A stretch of 22,672 bases of DNA from DATLNF01 sp046590575 (GCA_046590575.1 JBKJUS010000093.1:1-22672), one strand, 5' to 3'; positions 14,487 through 20,996 are shown, numbered from the stretch's first letter. A program made the numbers and translations. Notes: generated by a model from the letters alone, not told the origin.

Positions 14487-14974
14487 GGCGAGCGGTGTGC
14501 CCGGGATCGTTCGACCCCGTGACCAACGGTCACCTCGACATCATCGGACGCGCTTCGCAGATGTACGACGAGGTCGTCGTCGCGGTCCTGATCAACCAGA
14601 CGAAGCGAGGCCTGTTCGCCATCCCGGAGCGAATCGAGCTGTTACGCGAGGTCTGTGCGCCATGGCCTAACGTCAGCATCGACAGCTTCACCGGGCTGCT
14701 CGTCGACTTCTGCAAGAGCCACGACATCCGGGTCATCGTCAAGGGGCTGCGCGCGGTCAGCGATTTCGACTACGAGCTGCAGATGGGCCAGATGAACCAC
14801 GGTCTGGCCGGGGTTGAGACGTTGTTCATGACGACCAACCCGCTCTACTCTTACCTGTCGTCTAGCCTCGTCAAAGAGGTGGCGAAGTACGGTGGGGATG
14901 TGTCGACGCTGGTCCCCGCGACCGTCGTACGCCGCATGAACGAACGGCTTGAGGTGCTGCGCGACGGCAGCTGA
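14483..14974 (+). CDS. coaD: Phosphopantetheine adenylyltransferase
   Basis: This 163-residue nucleotidyltransferase converts 4'-phosphopantetheine and ATP to dephospho-CoA, the penultimate step of CoA synthesis. The N-terminus MRRAVCPGSFDPVTNGHLDI contains the TNGH (T/HxGH) motif at 14-17. Other family segments are VKGLRAVSDFDYELQMGQMN, FMTTNPLYSYLSSSLVKEVA and YGGDVSTLVP. The length is standard. ATG 14483 overlaps the rsmD stop and has GGAGGG (14471-14476) six bases upstream. rsmD-coaD is a conserved pair. CoA supplies the phosphopantetheine arm later attached to the acyl carrier protein encoded at 17540. Confidence 0.97.
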   Translation: MRRAVCPGSFDPVTNGHLDIIGRASQMYDEVVVAVLINQTKRGLFAIPERIELLREVCAPWPNVSIDSFTGLLVDFCKSHDIRVIVKGLRAVSDFDYELQMGQMNHGLAGVETLFMTTNPLYSYLSSSLVKEVAKYGGDVSTLVPATVVRRMNERLEVLRDGS

Positions 14975-15006
14975 GCCGCCAGCCCACCTGAGGAGCACCC
15001 CGCACC

Positions 15007-15513
15007 GTGGACGACGTACAGGCCAAGCTCGACGAGATCACCGAGATGGTCGAGTCGGCCAAGTCGATGCCGCTGTCAGCCTCGTGTGTGATCAACCGGG
15101 CGGAGCTGCTCCAGCGGTTTGAAGAGCTCCGCGAGCTGTTGCCGGCGCAGATGAAGGAGGCGCAGTGGGTGCTGCGTGACCGCGACGAGGTCATCGAGCA
15201 GGGCCGTAAGGAGGCCGACCGCATCGTCGCCGACGCTCGGGCCGAGGCATCCCGTCTCGTCAGCCGGACCGAGATCGTGCACACGGCGACCAAGGAGGCC
15301 GAGGCGCTCGGGCGCGAGGCCCAGGAGAACGCGACCAAGATGCGGCTCGACGTCGAGGACTATGTCGACACCAAGCTGGCCAATTTCGAAGTCGTTCTGC
15401 ACAAGACCATCGCAGCCGTCGAGCGCGGTCGCGACAAGCTGCGGGGGCGCCACGAGCTCGACAATCTCGGGGACGGTGAACCCGACCCCGATGAGACCCC
15501 CCTTCCCGGCTAG
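15007..15513 (+). CDS. SepIVA/DivIVA-like coiled-coil cell-division protein
   Basis: The 168-residue protein is mostly charged helix. A short N-terminal helix (MDDVQAKLDEITEMVESAKS) and CVINRAELLQRFEELRELLP are followed by a long coiled coil (about 45-145, e.g. DEVIEQGRKEADRIVADARA) and an acidic tail ending DEPDP-like (GDGEPDPDETPLPG). It resembles mycobacterial SepIVA (Rv2927c), which shares the same neighbours, DUF177 and rnc, and is required for septation. Equivalent proteins are also annotated as ATP-synthase B-like or DivIVA-domain. The GTG start at 15007 has GAGGAG at 14990-14995. The SepIVA assignment is from pattern and synteny, not an alignment. Confidence 0.8.
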   Translation: MDDVQAKLDEITEMVESAKSMPLSASCVINRAELLQRFEELRELLPAQMKEAQWVLRDRDEVIEQGRKEADRIVADARAEASRLVSRTEIVHTATKEAEALGREAQENATKMRLDVEDYVDTKLANFEVVLHKTIAAVERGRDKLRGRHELDNLGDGEPDPDETPLPG

Positions 15514-15573
15514 CCTCGCTTCTGCAGGCCTCCGGCAATGGGTTCTGATGGGTGAAGCCAGGGAGCGTGGCGG

Positions 15574-15589
15574 CCCGGCGTACGCCGGG
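15574..15589. terminator. 16-bp perfect palindrome after the SepIVA-like gene
   Basis: CCCGGCGTACGCCGGG can form a six-pair stem with a GTAC loop, 60 bp after the stop and upstream of the candidate DUF177 promoter. It could be a T-less terminator or a protein-binding palindrome. Confidence 0.35.
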
Positions 15590-15590
15590 A

Positions 15591-15621
15591 TTGGTCGAGA
15601 CCAGCGGTGATCGGTTAGCCT
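15591..15621 (+). promoter_or_regulatory. Candidate promoter for the DUF177-rpmF-plsX-acpP operon
   Basis: TTGGTC (15591-15596) and TAGCCT (15616-15621) are separated by 19 bases, leaving a leader of roughly 45 nt to ATG 15672. The remaining 15514-15671 gap shows only the palindrome above. Confidence 0.35.
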
Positions 15622-15671
15622 GTCGTGTTGGTCCTGCCCGGACCGAGACGTCATCGTTGCCCGAGAACAGG

Positions 15672-16259
15672 ATGCCTGCGCCCCGCCTCGACCCGCGTCA
15701 GCCGCTCGTGATCGACACCCGCGAGCTCGGCCGCCGCCCCGGGTCGATGCGACCGTTACGCCTCCGCGTCCCGGCTCCGGCGAGTCTCGGCTTCGGCATG
15801 ATCGCGGTGCCAGACGGCGCCGAGCTCGACCTCGATCTCCGGCTGGAGTCGGTGATGGAGGGCGTGCTCGTCTCCGGGCGGGCGCACGTGCCTCTCGAAG
15901 GTGAGTGCGGCCGCTGTCTGGACCCGATCACTTCGACGGTTGAGGTGGACCTGCAAGAGCTGTTCGCTTATCCCGAGTCGCACCTGCCCGACGACGACGC
16001 AGAGCACCTGGTTGGTGACCTGCTCGACCTCGAGCCGACCTTGCGCGACGCGGTGGTACTGGAGCTGCCGCTCACGCCGCTGTGCTCGGACGAGTGTCCG
16101 GGGCTCTGTGTGACCTGCGGCGCCAGGCTGGCCGACGGCGACTGTGGACACACCGCAGCGCCGACCGACCCGCGGTGGGCGGCGCTGGAACGCATCACGA
16201 CAACCCCGCACGACCCAGCCCCGCATGACAGAGCCCCGCACGACAGAGCAGAGGACTAG
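15672..16259 (+). CDS. DUF177 (YceD family) protein, rRNA accumulation factor homologue
   Basis: The 195-residue protein belongs to the YceD/DUF177 family, known in bacteria and plants for a role in 23S rRNA accumulation and ribosome assembly. A cysteine pair in GECGRCLDPI is followed by VDLQELFAYPE and then the C-terminal cluster LCSDECPGLCVTCGARLADG with DCGH, probably metal-binding. It lies directly before rpmF, the nearly universal partner order. ATG 15672 was chosen because the conserved region starts soon after; the open frame continues upstream without family features. The end carries a 15-bp triplication giving HDPAPHDRAPHDRAED. The stop codon overlaps the rpmF Shine-Dalgarno. Confidence 0.9.
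   Translation: MPAPRLDPRQPLVIDTRELGRRPGSMRPLRLRVPAPASLGFGMIAVPDGAELDLDLRLESVMEGVLVSGRAHVPLEGECGRCLDPITSTVEVDLQELFAYPESHLPDDDAEHLVGDLLDLEPTLRDAVVLELPLTPLCSDECPGLCVTCGARLADGDCGHTAAPTDPRWAALERITTTPHDPAPHDRAPHDRAED
16204..16248 (+). repeat. Three tandem 15-bp repeats at the 3' end of the DUF177 gene
   Basis: CCCCGCACGACCCAG (16204-16218), CCCCGCATGACAGAG (16219-16233) and CCCCGCACGACAGAG (16234-16248) are near-identical in-frame copies. They encode a His-Asp-rich tail and probably arose by replication slippage. Confidence 0.85.
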
Positions 16260-16267
16260 GAGCGACG

Positions 16268-16444
16268 GTGGCAGTACCCAAGCGCAAGATGTCGCGGAGC
16301 AACACCCGTGCGCGTCGCTCGCAGTGGAAGGCCGCACTCCCTGCGTTCGCCACCTGCAAGCGTTGCAAGCAGGCGAAGCTGCCGCATATCACGTGCCCGA
16401 CCTGCGGCACGTACAACGACCGTCAGGTCGTCGAGGTCGGCTGA
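16268..16444 (+). CDS. rpmF: 50S ribosomal protein L32
   Basis: The 58-residue product begins MAVPKRKMSRSNTRARRSQW, the signature N-terminus of L32, and carries the zinc-ribbon pairs C30/C33 and C43/C46 (TCKRCKQ and TCPTCG). The length is standard. Start GTG 16268 has AGGAG at 16258-16262, overlapping the DUF177 stop codon, so the two are tightly coupled. plsX follows after eight bases. The rpmF-plsX linkage is widespread in bacteria and connects ribosome and membrane-lipid production. Confidence 0.97.
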   Translation: MAVPKRKMSRSNTRARRSQWKAALPAFATCKRCKQAKLPHITCPTCGTYNDRQVVEVG

Positions 16445-16452
16445 GGACCCGC

Positions 16453-17523
16453 GTGCGTCCCCCGGTGACTGTCGCGCTCGACCTGCTCGGGGGCGACTCG
16501 GCACCCGGCTCGGTCGTCGACGGCGCTCTCCTCGTCGCCGAGCGGCGACCGGACATCACGGTTCTCCTGGTCGGCCCACCCGACGTCGCCGCCCACGCGT
16601 TGGCCGATCGCGGTCAGGCCGGACGCTTCGAGATCGTTCCGGCGAGCCAGGTCATCGGCATGGACGAGGACCCAGCCCGCGGGGTGCGGACCAAGCGTGA
16701 CGCCACAGTGCGGGTAGCAGCTCGGTTGGTCCGTGACGGGCAGGCGGACGCGACCGTCTCGGTGGGCTCGACCGGCGCGGCCATGGCAGCGGCGCTCTTT
16801 ACCCTCGGACGGCTGCCTGGGGTGACCCGCCCTGCCCTCGCAGTCGTCGTGCCGGCCGCCGCCGGACCGCTCGTTCTGCTCGACGTCGGGGCCAACTCCG
16901 ACTGCGGCGCCGAGCTGTTGGCGCAGTTCGCGTTGAGTGGGGCCGCCCTCGCCCGGATCCGACTCGGCCTTGAGAATCCGCGGGTGGGCCTGCTCAGCAT
17001 CGGCGAGGAGCCGGGCAAAGGCGACGAGCTGCGCAAGGTGGCACACGCGCGGCTCCTGGAACTGCCGCTGAACTACGTGGGCAACGTCGAGGGTCACGAG
17101 ATACCGCTGGGCGGCAAGGCCGACGTCATCGTGACAGACGGATTCACTGGCAACGTGGTCGTCAAGGGTCTCGAAGGCGCCTTCACGATGTTCTCGAGGG
17201 CCCTGCTGACTGCCTTCACCGCCGACGACACACGCAAGGCAGCGGCTAAGGCGCTCGCACCCGCGTTTGCTGAGGTCGCGGCCCGACTCAACCCGGACGT
17301 GCTCGGCGGGGGCATGCTGCTCGGTGTCGACGGTGTGGCAGTCGTCGGCCATGGCAGCTCGTCGCCCGAGGCGGTGGCGTGCTGCGTCGAAGCAGCCGCG
17401 GACGCGGCATCGCAGGGACTCGTGCCGATGGTGCGGGTGGCTCTTGCCGATCTCGTCGCGGCCCGTCGCGACCACGACGGTGTGGACCGTGCCGGACCGA
17501 TGAGCACGGCGGTAGCCCCATGA
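16453..17523 (+). CDS. plsX: Phosphate acyltransferase PlsX (acyl-ACP:phosphate transacylase)
   Basis: The 356-residue enzyme converts acyl-ACP to acyl-phosphate for glycerol-3-phosphate acylation. Family segments seen are VALDLLGGDSAPGSVVDGAL at the N-terminus (usually AxDxMGGD), RTKRDATVRVAARLV, ATVSVGSTGAAMAAALFTLG, LLDVGANSDC, GLLSIGEEPGKGDELRK, NYVGNVEGHEI and DVIVTDGFTGNVVVKGLEG. GTG 16453 was preferred over GTG 16465 because GAGGA (16443-16447) lies five bases upstream. The C-terminus ends MSTAVAP, encoded by the first copy of a 20-bp duplication. The stop overlaps an ATG (ATGA) that opens a seven-codon minicistron rather than acpP itself. Confidence 0.95.
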   Translation: MRPPVTVALDLLGGDSAPGSVVDGALLVAERRPDITVLLVGPPDVAAHALADRGQAGRFEIVPASQVIGMDEDPARGVRTKRDATVRVAARLVRDGQADATVSVGSTGAAMAAALFTLGRLPGVTRPALAVVVPAAAGPLVLLDVGANSDCGAELLAQFALSGAALARIRLGLENPRVGLLSIGEEPGKGDELRKVAHARLLELPLNYVGNVEGHEIPLGGKADVIVTDGFTGNVVVKGLEGAFTMFSRALLTAFTADDTRKAAAKALAPAFAEVAARLNPDVLGGGMLLGVDGVAVVGHGSSSPEAVACCVEAAADAASQGLVPMVRVALADLVAARRDHDGVDRAGPMSTAVAP

Positions 17524-17539
17524 GCACGGCGGCAGCCCC
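17500..17539 (+). repeat. 20-bp tandem duplication at the plsX/acpP junction
   Basis: ATGAGCACGGCGGTAGCCCC (17500-17519) is followed at once by ATGAGCACGGCGGCAGCCCC (17520-17539), differing at one base. A third ATGA..., the acpP start, comes next. Because the unit is 20 bp, each copy moves the reading frame. Confidence 0.95.
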
Positions 17540-17543
17540 ATGA
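17520..17543 (+). other. Putative seven-codon coupling minicistron (MSTAAAP)
   Basis: The second repeat copy reads ATG-AGC-ACG-GCG-GCA-GCC-CCA-TGA. Its ATG overlaps the plsX stop (ATGA at 17520-17523) and its stop overlaps the acpP ATG (ATGA at 17540-17543). Whether ribosomes use it is inference. No good Shine-Dalgarno exists before either ATG, so re-initiation is the likeliest route to acpP. Confidence 0.4.
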
Positions 17544-17806
17544 ACACAGTGACTGGTGACGAGGTGCTGGCGATGCTGCGCGAGGCGATAGCCGTCGTCA
17601 TGGAGATCGACGGCGCGACTGTGACGCGCGAGACGCGCCTCGTCGACGACCTCGGTGCGGACTCGCTGGCGCTCGTCGAGATCGTCGAGATCCTCGAGGA
17701 GCGGCTTGCCCCGGTTGCCCCGGCGGGATTCCGCATCGACGACGACGATCTCGACGCCATCGAGACCGTGGGCCAGGCCGTCGACTACGCCGTCGCCCGG
17801 TTGTAG
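17540..17806 (+). CDS. acpP: Acyl carrier protein
   Basis: The 88-residue acidic protein has DDLGADSLALVEIVEILEER, with S42 in the DSL motif as the 4'-phosphopantetheine attachment site. It is slightly longer than the 75-80 residues usual for AcpP. It carries acyl chains in fatty-acid synthesis and would feed PlsX, encoded just upstream. It follows the 20-bp duplication and is linked to the minicistron by ATGA, with no clear Shine-Dalgarno of its own. The acidic loop FRIDDDDLDAIETV before the last helix is typical. Specialised carrier roles cannot be excluded, but the plsX-acpP-rnc setting supports primary metabolism. Confidence 0.93.
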   Translation: MNTVTGDEVLAMLREAIAVVMEIDGATVTRETRLVDDLGADSLALVEIVEILEERLAPVAPAGFRIDDDDLDAIETVGQAVDYAVARL

Positions 17807-17811
17807 CCGCG

Positions 17812-18585
17812 ATGTCCGTCGCCCCTGACTCTGTGCCGGATCTCGACGTACGCCGGACGCAGCTCGAGAAGTCGATCGGGGTGACGCTGCGCGACCGCGA
17901 TCTGCTGCGGCGGGCGCTGACCCACCGGTCCTTCGCTTATGAGAACGGGGGCCTGCCGACTAACGAGCGGCTGGAGTTCCTCGGCGACTCGGTGCTCGGG
18001 ATCGTGGTGACCGACCACCTCTACCGCAGCTTCCCTGACCTGCCCGAGGGACAGCTCGCCAAGCTGCGCGCGTCGGTCGTGAACATGAACGCTCTCGCCG
18101 ACGTCGCGCGTTCGATCGACCTGGGCAAATGGTTGCTGCTGGGCCGTGGAGAGGAGTTCTCCGGCGGTCGAGACAAGGCGTCGATCCTCGCCGACACCTT
18201 CGAGGCGATACTCGGCGCCGTCTACATCGACCGCGGGCTGACCACGGCGTCAAAGCTTGTCCACCGGTTCTTCGACCCGCTGATTGCCGACGCGTCCACG
18301 CGCGGCGCCAGCCTCGACTGGAAAACGTCGCTCCAAGAGCTGGCCGCGGCACGCCTGCTCGGCGTGCCGGCGTACGCCGTCTCGGAGAGCGGGCCGGACC
18401 ACGCCAAGCACTTCGTGGCGACATCGCTGGTGGGCGGCGATCCGAAGGGCAGGGGGGAGGGTCGGAGCAAGAAGGAAGCCGAGCAGCACGCTGCAGAGGA
18501 AGCATGGACGGCGCTGACGGCTGAGTCGACCGCCAACAGCGCCAGGTCTGACCTGATGCCGGTGATCTCAGACCTCGATGCCTGA
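17812..18585 (+). CDS. rnc: Ribonuclease III
   Basis: The 257-residue endonuclease cleaves double-stranded RNA, including rRNA precursors. The nuclease domain holds the signature NERLEFLGDSVL (residues 51-62, with acidic E55 and D59) and DKASILADTFEAILGAVYID, which supplies D128 and E131 of the metal site. The C-terminal dsRNA-binding domain (about 165-235) contains WKTSLQELAAARLLGVPAYA and ends with GRGEGRSKKEAEQHAAEEAW. ATG 17812 is five bases after the acpP stop. The last eight bases overlap the mutM start. A 20-residue tail follows the dsRNA-binding domain. Confidence 0.97.
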   Translation: MSVAPDSVPDLDVRRTQLEKSIGVTLRDRDLLRRALTHRSFAYENGGLPTNERLEFLGDSVLGIVVTDHLYRSFPDLPEGQLAKLRASVVNMNALADVARSIDLGKWLLLGRGEEFSGGRDKASILADTFEAILGAVYIDRGLTTASKLVHRFFDPLIADASTRGASLDWKTSLQELAAARLLGVPAYAVSESGPDHAKHFVATSLVGGDPKGRGEGRSKKEAEQHAAEEAWTALTAESTANSARSDLMPVISDLDA

Positions 18586-19447
18586 GCTGCCGGAGGTCGA
18601 GGTCGTCCGGCTCGGTTTGGCTCGCGGCGTGGTCGGCCGTCGGATCGAGACCGCGGAGGTGTTCCACCCTCGCGCCATTCGCCGTCACGTCGCTGGTCCA
18701 GCTGACTTCGTCGGCCTGCTCGAAGGCCGTCGGGTCGAGTCTGCGCAGCGACGAGGCAAGTACCTGTGGCTGCCGCTGGACTCCGGCGATGCGCTGACCG
18801 GGCACCTTGGCATGAGCGGACAGCTGCTCGTCGTCTCGGCGGACAAGACGGCTGAGAAGCATCTGCGCGTGCGCATCACATTCGACGACGGCGGTCGTGA
18901 GCTGCGCTTTGTGGACCAGCGGACGTTCGGCGGGATGCTCGTCGTCGCGGGCGGCGCTGAGCTGCCATCGACTATCGGCCATATCGCGCGCGATCCGCTG
19001 GACCCGCTGTTCGACGACACCGATTTCGCCAGAAGGCTGAGGGCCAGGCGGACCGGGGTCAAGCGCGCGCTGCTCGACCAATCGCTCGTTTCCGGGGTGG
19101 GCAACATCTACGCCGACGAGGCGCTCTGGCGTGCCGCCATGCACTACGACCGGCCCACCGAGCGGTTGACTCGACGTGACGCGACGGCGCTGCTGGAACA
19201 CGTCCGCGACGTCCTACGCGAGTCACTCGCCGCCGGCGGCACCAGCTTCGACGCTCTCTACGTGTCCACCGAGGGCGTGTCGGGGCTCTTTGAGCGGGAG
19301 CTCGCGGTCTACGGCCGCGAGGGCCTGCCGTGCCTGCGCTGCGCCGCGCCCATACGCCGCGAGCACTTCATGAACCGCTCGAGCTACCGCTGCCCGCGAT
19401 GCCAACGCGCGCCACGATCGACGCGCACATCCGCTGCGTCGCCGTAG
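18578..19447 (+). CDS. mutM: Formamidopyrimidine-DNA glycosylase
   Basis: This 289-residue base-excision enzyme removes 8-oxoguanine and formamidopyrimidines and nicks the abasic site. It has the catalytic N-terminus PELPEVEVV (P2, E3), RRGKYLWLPL with K61, HLGMSGQL, LLDQSLVSGVGNIYADEALW for DNA intercalation, and the C-terminal zinc finger C252/C255 (CLRC) and C272/C275 (CPRC). ATG 18578 overlaps the end of rnc by eight bases. The protein normally ends just after the zinc finger; here RAPRSTRTSAASP adds 13 residues. Bases 19368-19447 also encode the end of an ATP-grasp protein on the opposite strand. Confidence 0.96.
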   Translation: MPELPEVEVVRLGLARGVVGRRIETAEVFHPRAIRRHVAGPADFVGLLEGRRVESAQRRGKYLWLPLDSGDALTGHLGMSGQLLVVSADKTAEKHLRVRITFDDGGRELRFVDQRTFGGMLVVAGGAELPSTIGHIARDPLDPLFDDTDFARRLRARRTGVKRALLDQSLVSGVGNIYADEALWRAAMHYDRPTERLTRRDATALLEHVRDVLRESLAAGGTSFDALYVSTEGVSGLFERELAVYGREGLPCLRCAAPIRREHFMNRSSYRCPRCQRAPRSTRTSAASP

Positions 19448-20264
19448 CGCTGAGCGCGAAGAACATCTGCGGCTCGACCAGTTCGACCTCCATGAGGACG
19501 AGGGACCCAGCGCCGTCGGGCACCATGTCGACGCGCGCGTAGAGGAGCTCGTGCGGGATGGCATCGAGCACCTGAACGGCAAGTGCGCGCTCGTCGTCGG
19601 CAGGCTCGGCAAGGACGCTGTCGGCCCAGACGCCGGCGGTGAGGTACGGCGGTCGTCGTACGGCGTGGGTGAGCTCTCGGTCGACGTAGAGCAGCGACCG
19701 CTCGCCGTGGGTCTCCACCGCGGGGAGGTAGGGCTGCACCATCAGGTCGCGGTCGGCGAGCACCCGATCGGCGAGTGACTGCAGGACGCCCATGCCGACG
19801 TCCGCCAGGCGCAGCGTGTCTTCGGCACCCGCCGAGACCGCCGGCTTGACGACGACGTCGGACCAGCCGCGTTCATCGAGTAGCTCTGTGAGTTCCACTG
19901 CTGAGCCGGCGGACAGCCACACGGTGGGCACGATCGGCACACCGGCGGCCTCGAGGTCGCGCAAGTAGCCCTTGTGGGTGTTCCACTCGATGGCCTCTGC
20001 TGGGTTGAGCAGCGTCGACACCGACTCGACGTGGCGGGCCCACGTGACGTAGTCGTCCCGCCGGTGCCAGTAGTCCCAGGTGCTGCGGACGACGACGAGG
20101 GCGTACGACGCCCAGTCGACGGCGGGGTCGTCCCACACGGGTGTTGCGGTGGCCACGCCGTTCGCCCGAAGTGACGCGAGCAGCAGCTGATCGTCGGTCC
20201 ACAGGTCAGGCAGGCTGGCGCACGTCGCCAGAGCGACAGTGCCCGGGGGGTTCGGAGGAGGCAT
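19368..20264 (-). CDS. ATP-grasp domain ligase, substrate unknown
   Basis: The protein is 298 residues from ATG 20264; a GTG at 20273 would add three. Visible features are ATCASLPDLWTDDQLLLASL at the N-terminus, VVVRSTWDYWHRRDDY, IEWNTHKGYLRDLEAAGVPI, VVVKPAVSAGAEDTLRL (ATP-grasp lysine), LMVQPYLPAVETHGERSLLY and LVLMEVELVEPQMFF, the acidic metal-binding strand. The RSTWDY and NTHKGYL pattern recalls the family that includes O-ureido-D-serine cyclo-ligase (DcsG), but the partner cycloserine genes are absent, so the substrate is open. The C-terminus runs 80 bp into mutM antisense and ends with a Ser-Gly tail. ATG 20264 was preferred because a TACGGT -10 lies seven bases upstream and no Shine-Dalgarno is seen. 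Confidence 0.82.
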   Translation of the reverse strand: MPPPNPPGTVALATCASLPDLWTDDQLLLASLRANGVATATPVWDDPAVDWASYALVVVRSTWDYWHRRDDYVTWARHVESVSTLLNPAEAIEWNTHKGYLRDLEAAGVPIVPTVWLSAGSAVELTELLDERGWSDVVVKPAVSAGAEDTLRLADVGMGVLQSLADRVLADRDLMVQPYLPAVETHGERSLLYVDRELTHAVRRPPYLTAGVWADSVLAEPADDERALAVQVLDAIPHELLYARVDMVPDGAGSLVLMEVELVEPQMFFALSATATQRMCASIVARVGIAGSGSSSGS

Positions 20265-20271
20265 GAGCCGC

Positions 20272-20277
20272 ACCGTA
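20272..20277 (-). promoter_or_regulatory. Candidate -10 element for the ATP-grasp gene
   Basis: On the minus strand TACGGT is followed by seven bases and ATG 20264, which fits a leaderless transcript. It shares two bases with the plus-strand -10 of acyP. Confidence 0.4.
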
Positions 20278-20281
20278 GCCT
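20276..20281 (+). promoter_or_regulatory. Candidate -10 element of a leaderless acyP transcript
   Basis: TAGCCT ends seven bases before ATG 20289, with no Shine-Dalgarno in between. It overlaps the minus-strand TACGGT at 20276-20277. Confidence 0.45.
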
Positions 20282-20288
20282 CTCCGGA

Positions 20289-20624
20289 ATGACGGTCAGT
20301 CCGGGCGGATCCAGCGATGCCGATGGCGATGACGATGACGTGCGATTGACGGCATGGGTGCGCGGACAGGTCCAGGGCGTCGGCTTCCGGTGGTGGGCCC
20401 GGGCGCGGGCGCTCGAGCTGGGCCTGGCGGGGTGGGCCGCCAACCTCGACGACGGCCGGGTCGAGGTCGTCGCCGAAGGGTCGCGAGAAGCCTGTGCAGC
20501 CCTCCTGACCGCGTTGCGCGGCTCCGGGACGCCCGGCCGGGTGCTCCTCGTCACCGAGCGGTGGAGCTCCGCACGAGGGTTACCAGCGGGTTTCGTGGAG
20601 AAGTCCGGTGGCGTAATTTCGTGA
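20289..20624 (+). CDS. acyP: Acylphosphatase
   Basis: The 111-residue protein contains a complete acylphosphatase domain, which hydrolyses the carboxyl-phosphate bond of acyl phosphates. The loop GQVQGVGFRWWARARALELG has catalytic R34 and GLAGWAANLDDGRVEVVAEG has catalytic N52. The domain is preceded by about 17 acidic residues (SSDADGDDDDVR), longer than the usual N-terminus, and followed by a short variable tail. The mutM-acyP-smc order is common in actinobacteria; here an ATP-grasp gene is inserted between mutM and acyP on the other strand. A functional link to the acyl-phosphate made by PlsX is conceivable but unproven. Confidence 0.93.
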   Translation: MTVSPGGSSDADGDDDDVRLTAWVRGQVQGVGFRWWARARALELGLAGWAANLDDGRVEVVAEGSREACAALLTALRGSGTPGRVLLVTERWSSARGLPAGFVEKSGGVIS

Positions 20625-20769
20625 CCGGACCGTGATCTACCCCTTGACCCTGCACCCCCTGCGTGTCACTCTTGAAGACATTCCGCACGCCTCCGTGTCA
20701 CAGCGCCGTGGTCACGACTCGGCCCCGTTGCACGGTCCGTGTCGGCCAACCTTCCGGAGGTCCTCAACG

Positions 20770-20949
20770 ATGGCGAAGGCACTGCTCGGGCACGTAGGGC
20801 ACTTCCCCGACATGCGTGCACTGGCGGAGATCCGTCGGCTGCAGTTGCGCGTGAAGGACCTCGAGGCGGAGGTGGCCGATCTGCGAGCCACGCACGACCT
20901 CGAGCACTCGCTGACCCTGACGGCGGTCAAGGAGCCGGCGTACAGCTAG
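20770..20949 (+). CDS. Conserved small coiled-coil protein upstream of smc
   Basis: The 59-residue product begins MAKALLGHVGHFPDMRALAE and continues IRRLQLRVKDLEAEVADLRA, a heptad-patterned coiled coil covering about residues 15-45, then a short polar tail ending KEPAYS. From memory, short proteins starting MxxALLGHVG with this coiled coil are common in actinobacteria and are annotated as hypothetical. A GGAGG Shine-Dalgarno at 20755-20759 lies ten bases before ATG 20770; the frame stays open upstream but without coding character. It is an independent unit, followed by an intrinsic terminator. No signal peptide or membrane segment is present. Function unknown. Confidence 0.85.
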   Translation: MAKALLGHVGHFPDMRALAEIRRLQLRVKDLEAEVADLRATHDLEHSLTLTAVKEPAYS

Positions 20950-20968
20950 CGAGACCAGCACCACCGAG

Positions 20969-20996
20969 GGCGTCCCACCGGGACGCCTTCTTTTTT
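20969..20996 (+). terminator. Intrinsic (rho-independent) terminator
   Basis: GGCGTCCC (20969-20976) and GGGACGCC (20980-20987) form an eight-pair stem with an ACC loop, followed by TTCTTTTTT. This is the only textbook terminator with a T-tract in the window; it ends the small coiled-coil gene. The rest of the gap to smc (20997-21147) holds a possible -10, TAGTCT at 21071-21076. Confidence 0.92.
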
